A DNA stretch of 64,000 nt from Anaerorhabdus sp964386325 (GTDB taxonomy: Bacteria > Bacillota_I > Bacilli_A > Erysipelotrichales > Erysipelotrichaceae): contig CAYLQY010000009.1 in NCBI GenBank assembly GCA_964386325.1, positions 42,682 to 106,681 of the forward strand. Reading direction: 5' to 3'. The notes under the pieces were generated by a model that saw only the letters and a program-made list of their open reading frames with translations, was not told the DNA's origin and did not search any database. Below, in pieces: positions 62,196-64,000 of this stretch (position 1 is its first letter; every line of letters begins with the position of its first letter). The position numbers were made by a program, and so were the translations under genes.

Positions 62196-62213
62196 ATAAT
62201 CTAATAACTTTTA

Positions 62214-63002
62214 CTAATCAATTAATTGTAGATGACGACAGGCATTATAGATTCCATCGCTATCCGCATCATCTGTAATGTATGTTGCTAACTGTTTGAG
62301 TTCTTCTTCAGCATTACCCATCGCAACACTAAATGCTGCCTTTTCAAACATCTTGATATCATTCATTCCATCACCAAAGACAATAACATCTTCTTCGTTT
62401 CCACCCAGAAGTTCAACCATCTTTTTAATTCCTTTGTATTTATCATCAGGTTCTACTAGTCCAAATAACGAACCATGATAAACCATTAATCCGATTTCTT
62501 TAATTTCATTAATTGATTGAATAATCTCTGGTTTATTTTCTATAAAAATACGGCGGGCAGATGTTTCATTATGATAATCATAGGTTTCATCAATCGCAAT
62601 TTTTGTGATGAATGGTACTTTAGTCATATGTTCCACAAAATTCTTATCTTTCGTTAATACAACTGGACTATCTTCATTTGATATTGCCCATGAAAGTCCA
62701 ACTTCTTCACATTTTTCAATGACTGTAATTACCTTTTTTTGATCAAGTGGTTCATAGCTATGAAGCTTACCATCAATAATTAAGCCGTTACCACCCTCAC
62801 AAACAAGATTATTAATTTTTACCCGCGGAACTACTTCTTTTGCAAGAAAAACCGAACGCCCTGTCGCAAGCGAAACAAAGTGTCCTTTTGCTTTTAGTTG
62901 TTCAATTGCTTGTAATGTAGATTCACTTATGAAGTCTCTTTTTGTATGTGATGTTAGTGTTCCATCAATATCAAAAAATATATATTTCTTCTTTGTCTGC
63001 AT
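62214..63002 (-). CDS. Cof-type HAD-superfamily phosphatase
   Basis: A 262-residue cytosolic hydrolase: FFDIDGTLTSHT (motif I Asp-x-Asp), SLATGRSVFLA (motif II), VFGDGMNDIKMFEKAAFSVAMGNA (motif IV). The long cap (type C2B) is typical of sugar-phosphate or FMN phosphatases in Bacillota. ATG at 63002 has a GGGGG-type site 8 nt upstream; a TTG one codon earlier is also in frame. It overlaps the end of the oxidoreductase gene by 32 bp, so the two are coupled. Confidence 0.92.
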   Translation of the reverse strand: MQTKKKYIFFDIDGTLTSHTKRDFISESTLQAIEQLKAKGHFVSLATGRSVFLAKEVVPRVKINNLVCEGGNGLIIDGKLHSYEPLDQKKVITVIEKCEEVGLSWAISNEDSPVVLTKDKNFVEHMTKVPFITKIAIDETYDYHNETSARRIFIENKPEIIQSINEIKEIGLMVYHGSLFGLVEPDDKYKGIKKMVELLGGNEEDVIVFGDGMNDIKMFEKAAFSVAMGNAEEELKQLATYITDDADSDGIYNACRHLQLID

Positions 63003-63963
63003 CAAATTTTACCCCCGCGCTATCCCTAAGTCTATCACATACTTTCATTACTTTTTTTGTATGTTCTAGAATACTATAACACATTTCAAGGTTATTAAAA
63101 TTGACTAATTCACTAATATACACTATTTCATTTTTTAATCTTTCAAGCTTTTGAGTGTATAAAATTTCTTCCTTGTGTATGGATGAAAATACTTTATCAC
63201 CAAAGTTTATTCCTCCAACTATATTTACATAACCATTGTCTCCTTGGACTTCAAAATAGTTAGGACTTGTTGAATCTTTAGCTGCTGTACATATCGCTTG
63301 TTTATCTTCATATACTAAAATCGCTACTCCTGAAGTATCAATTCCATTCGCAATTTTATTCGCATGATAAAAACATTCTTGAGGTTCACCAAATAAATCT
63401 ACGACTGCATGAATGTTATAAATATTTAGATCCATTAAAGTTCCACCCGATTGTTTACTATCAAAAGAATTTGGTATCTTACCTTCCAAAACCTCATCAT
63501 ACTTGCGTGAGCGTTGACTATAATTGGCGCTAATTATTTTTATGTCTTGTATTTCAGATACATAGTTTTTAAATTGTTTATATTCTTTACTATATAAAAT
63601 AGGTATTGCTTCAAATAAATATTTTTTTCTTTCTTTCGCAAGTTCAATTAATTCACATGCTTCTCTATAGTTTGATGTAAATGGCTTTTCCACGATGACA
63701 TTCAAATCATGAAGAAGCGCTTTTTTCGCATATGAATAGTGATAATGATTTGGACAAGCAATATAGACGGTATCGATTTTACCACTAATGCACATTTCAT
63801 TAAAATCATTATAAAAGGCTGGCACATCAAATTGTTGTGCCAACGCTTTAGCTTTTGATAATTCCCTTGAACAACATGCATTCACTGTAGAAGTTGTGCC
63901 TTGTTTTGTAGCTTCTATAAATTGTTCTGTGATTTGGCTTGTGCCTAATGTACCAATTTTCAT
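62971..63963 (-). CDS. Gfo/Idh/MocA-family oxidoreductase
   Basis: A 330-residue NAD(P)-dependent enzyme: Rossmann start KIGTLGTSQITEQFIEA, the family's Lys motif VIVEKPFTSNYREACEL (catalytic Lys in EKP) and a GFO_IDH_MocA_C-like second half (SGGTLMDLNIYNIHAVVDLFGEP with the active-site His). Acts on sugars, inositols or trans-dihydrodiols; substrate unknown. The frame stays open upstream to the window edge (residues GLIVADRMIES), so a start outside the window is possible, though ATG at 63963 fits the Rossmann N-terminus. Confidence 0.88.
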   Translation of the reverse strand: MKIGTLGTSQITEQFIEATKQGTTSTVNACCSRELSKAKALAQQFDVPAFYNDFNEMCISGKIDTVYIACPNHYHYSYAKKALLHDLNVIVEKPFTSNYREACELIELAKERKKYLFEAIPILYSKEYKQFKNYVSEIQDIKIISANYSQRSRKYDEVLEGKIPNSFDSKQSGGTLMDLNIYNIHAVVDLFGEPQECFYHANKIANGIDTSGVAILVYEDKQAICTAAKDSTSPNYFEVQGDNGYVNIVGGINFGDKVFSSIHKEEILYTQKLERLKNEIVYISELVNFNNLEMCYSILEHTKKVMKVCDRLRDSAGVKFDADKEEIYIF

Positions 63964-64000
63964 ACTTTCTCTATCATTCTATCCGCAACAATTAATCCAT

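Noticed and set aside
62014..62199. 61-codon plus-strand ORF over the CNNM leader
   Set aside because: No Shine-Dalgarno, and the minus strand holds a promoter, leader ORF and terminator that explain the sequence.
62041..62200. M-box (ykoK) magnesium riboswitch upstream of the CNNM gene
   Set aside because: The leader is only about 135 nt and shows no M-box conserved blocks; the peptide/terminator layout fits better.

Overview
The window is ordinary chromosome from a low-G+C, Gram-positive-type bacterium (Bacillota). It is AT-rich with strong AAGGAGG-type ribosome binding sites. It carries HPr kinase, a glmS ribozyme, RNase M5, AddAB, a mannose-family PTS, a cre-like site and many lipoproteins, and UGA is used as a stop codon. 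The gene set (RpoN, several diguanylate cyclases, hprK-lgt-trxB block, CNNM transporter) would fit the Erysipelotrichia, but that placement is an inference. No prophage, insertion sequence or CRISPR array is visible.

Layout. 1-4.8 kb: a truncated sigma-54 activator divergent from rpoN, then a solute-binding/degenerate GGDEF/EAL membrane protein. 4.8-10 kb: proC, three small lipoproteins and mutS. 10-13 kb: iron alcohol dehydrogenase plus cupin, and a GNAT gene. 12.3-18.5 kb: uvrA, hprK, an Lgt-HAD fusion and trxB as one operon. 18.7-22.3 kb: an IMPACT-family gene, glmS with its ribozyme, and an unrecognised 280-residue protein. 22.4-28.2 kb: addB-addA. 28.2-34.2 kb: Cys-rich membrane peptide, PAS-GGDEF cyclase, an FMN-type flavoprotein, nucleotidyltransferase, YciI-like protein, tRNA-Glu(CTC), PHP phosphoesterase and CPA1 antiporter. 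34.3-41.4 kb: pirin, an operon of TVP38-glycosyltransferase-response regulator-histidine kinase, a TSUP permease and a nitroreductase. 41.5-49.5 kb: glmU-prs, rsmA-ispE, two tandem TPR-GGDEF cyclases and rnmV. 49.5-50.2 kb: HxlR regulator and VOC protein. 50.3-56.5 kb: an amino-sugar operon (double GNAT, PIG-L-like protein, murQ, PTS IIB-IIC-IID, unknown membrane protein) with its GntR regulator. 56.6-60.6 kb: mnmE-RDD-tatD and a DbpA-like helicase. 60.7-64 kb: a CNNM/CorC ion transporter with a leader peptide and terminator, then a Cof-type phosphatase and a Gfo/Idh/MocA oxidoreductase.

How genes work together. The 50.3-56.5 kb operon looks like MurNAc (cell-wall sugar) scavenging: MurQ cleaves MurNAc-6-phosphate, but transport would be by a mannose-type PTS instead of the usual MurP, and no EIIA is present. 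Its sigma-A promoter (TTGAAA-17-TATAAT) is followed by an operator that is repeated in front of gntR, and preceded by a cre-like site. HPr kinase in the same window gives the matching carbon-catabolite sensor. Four proteins with GGDEF and/or EAL domains point to active cyclic-di-GMP signalling.

Most striking observation: the CNNM/CorC (MpfA-like magnesium transporter) gene is preceded by its own promoter (TTGACT-17-TATAAA), a 12-codon ORF with a strong Shine-Dalgarno encoding MDVDPDDLNMKS, and a perfect 12-bp intrinsic terminator whose 5' arm begins at the leader stop codon. Acidic/proline-rich nascent N-termini are known to destabilise ribosomes at low Mg2+ (as in enterobacterial MgtL), so this looks like a magnesium-sensing attenuator that would switch a Mg2+ exporter on when Mg2+ is plentiful.
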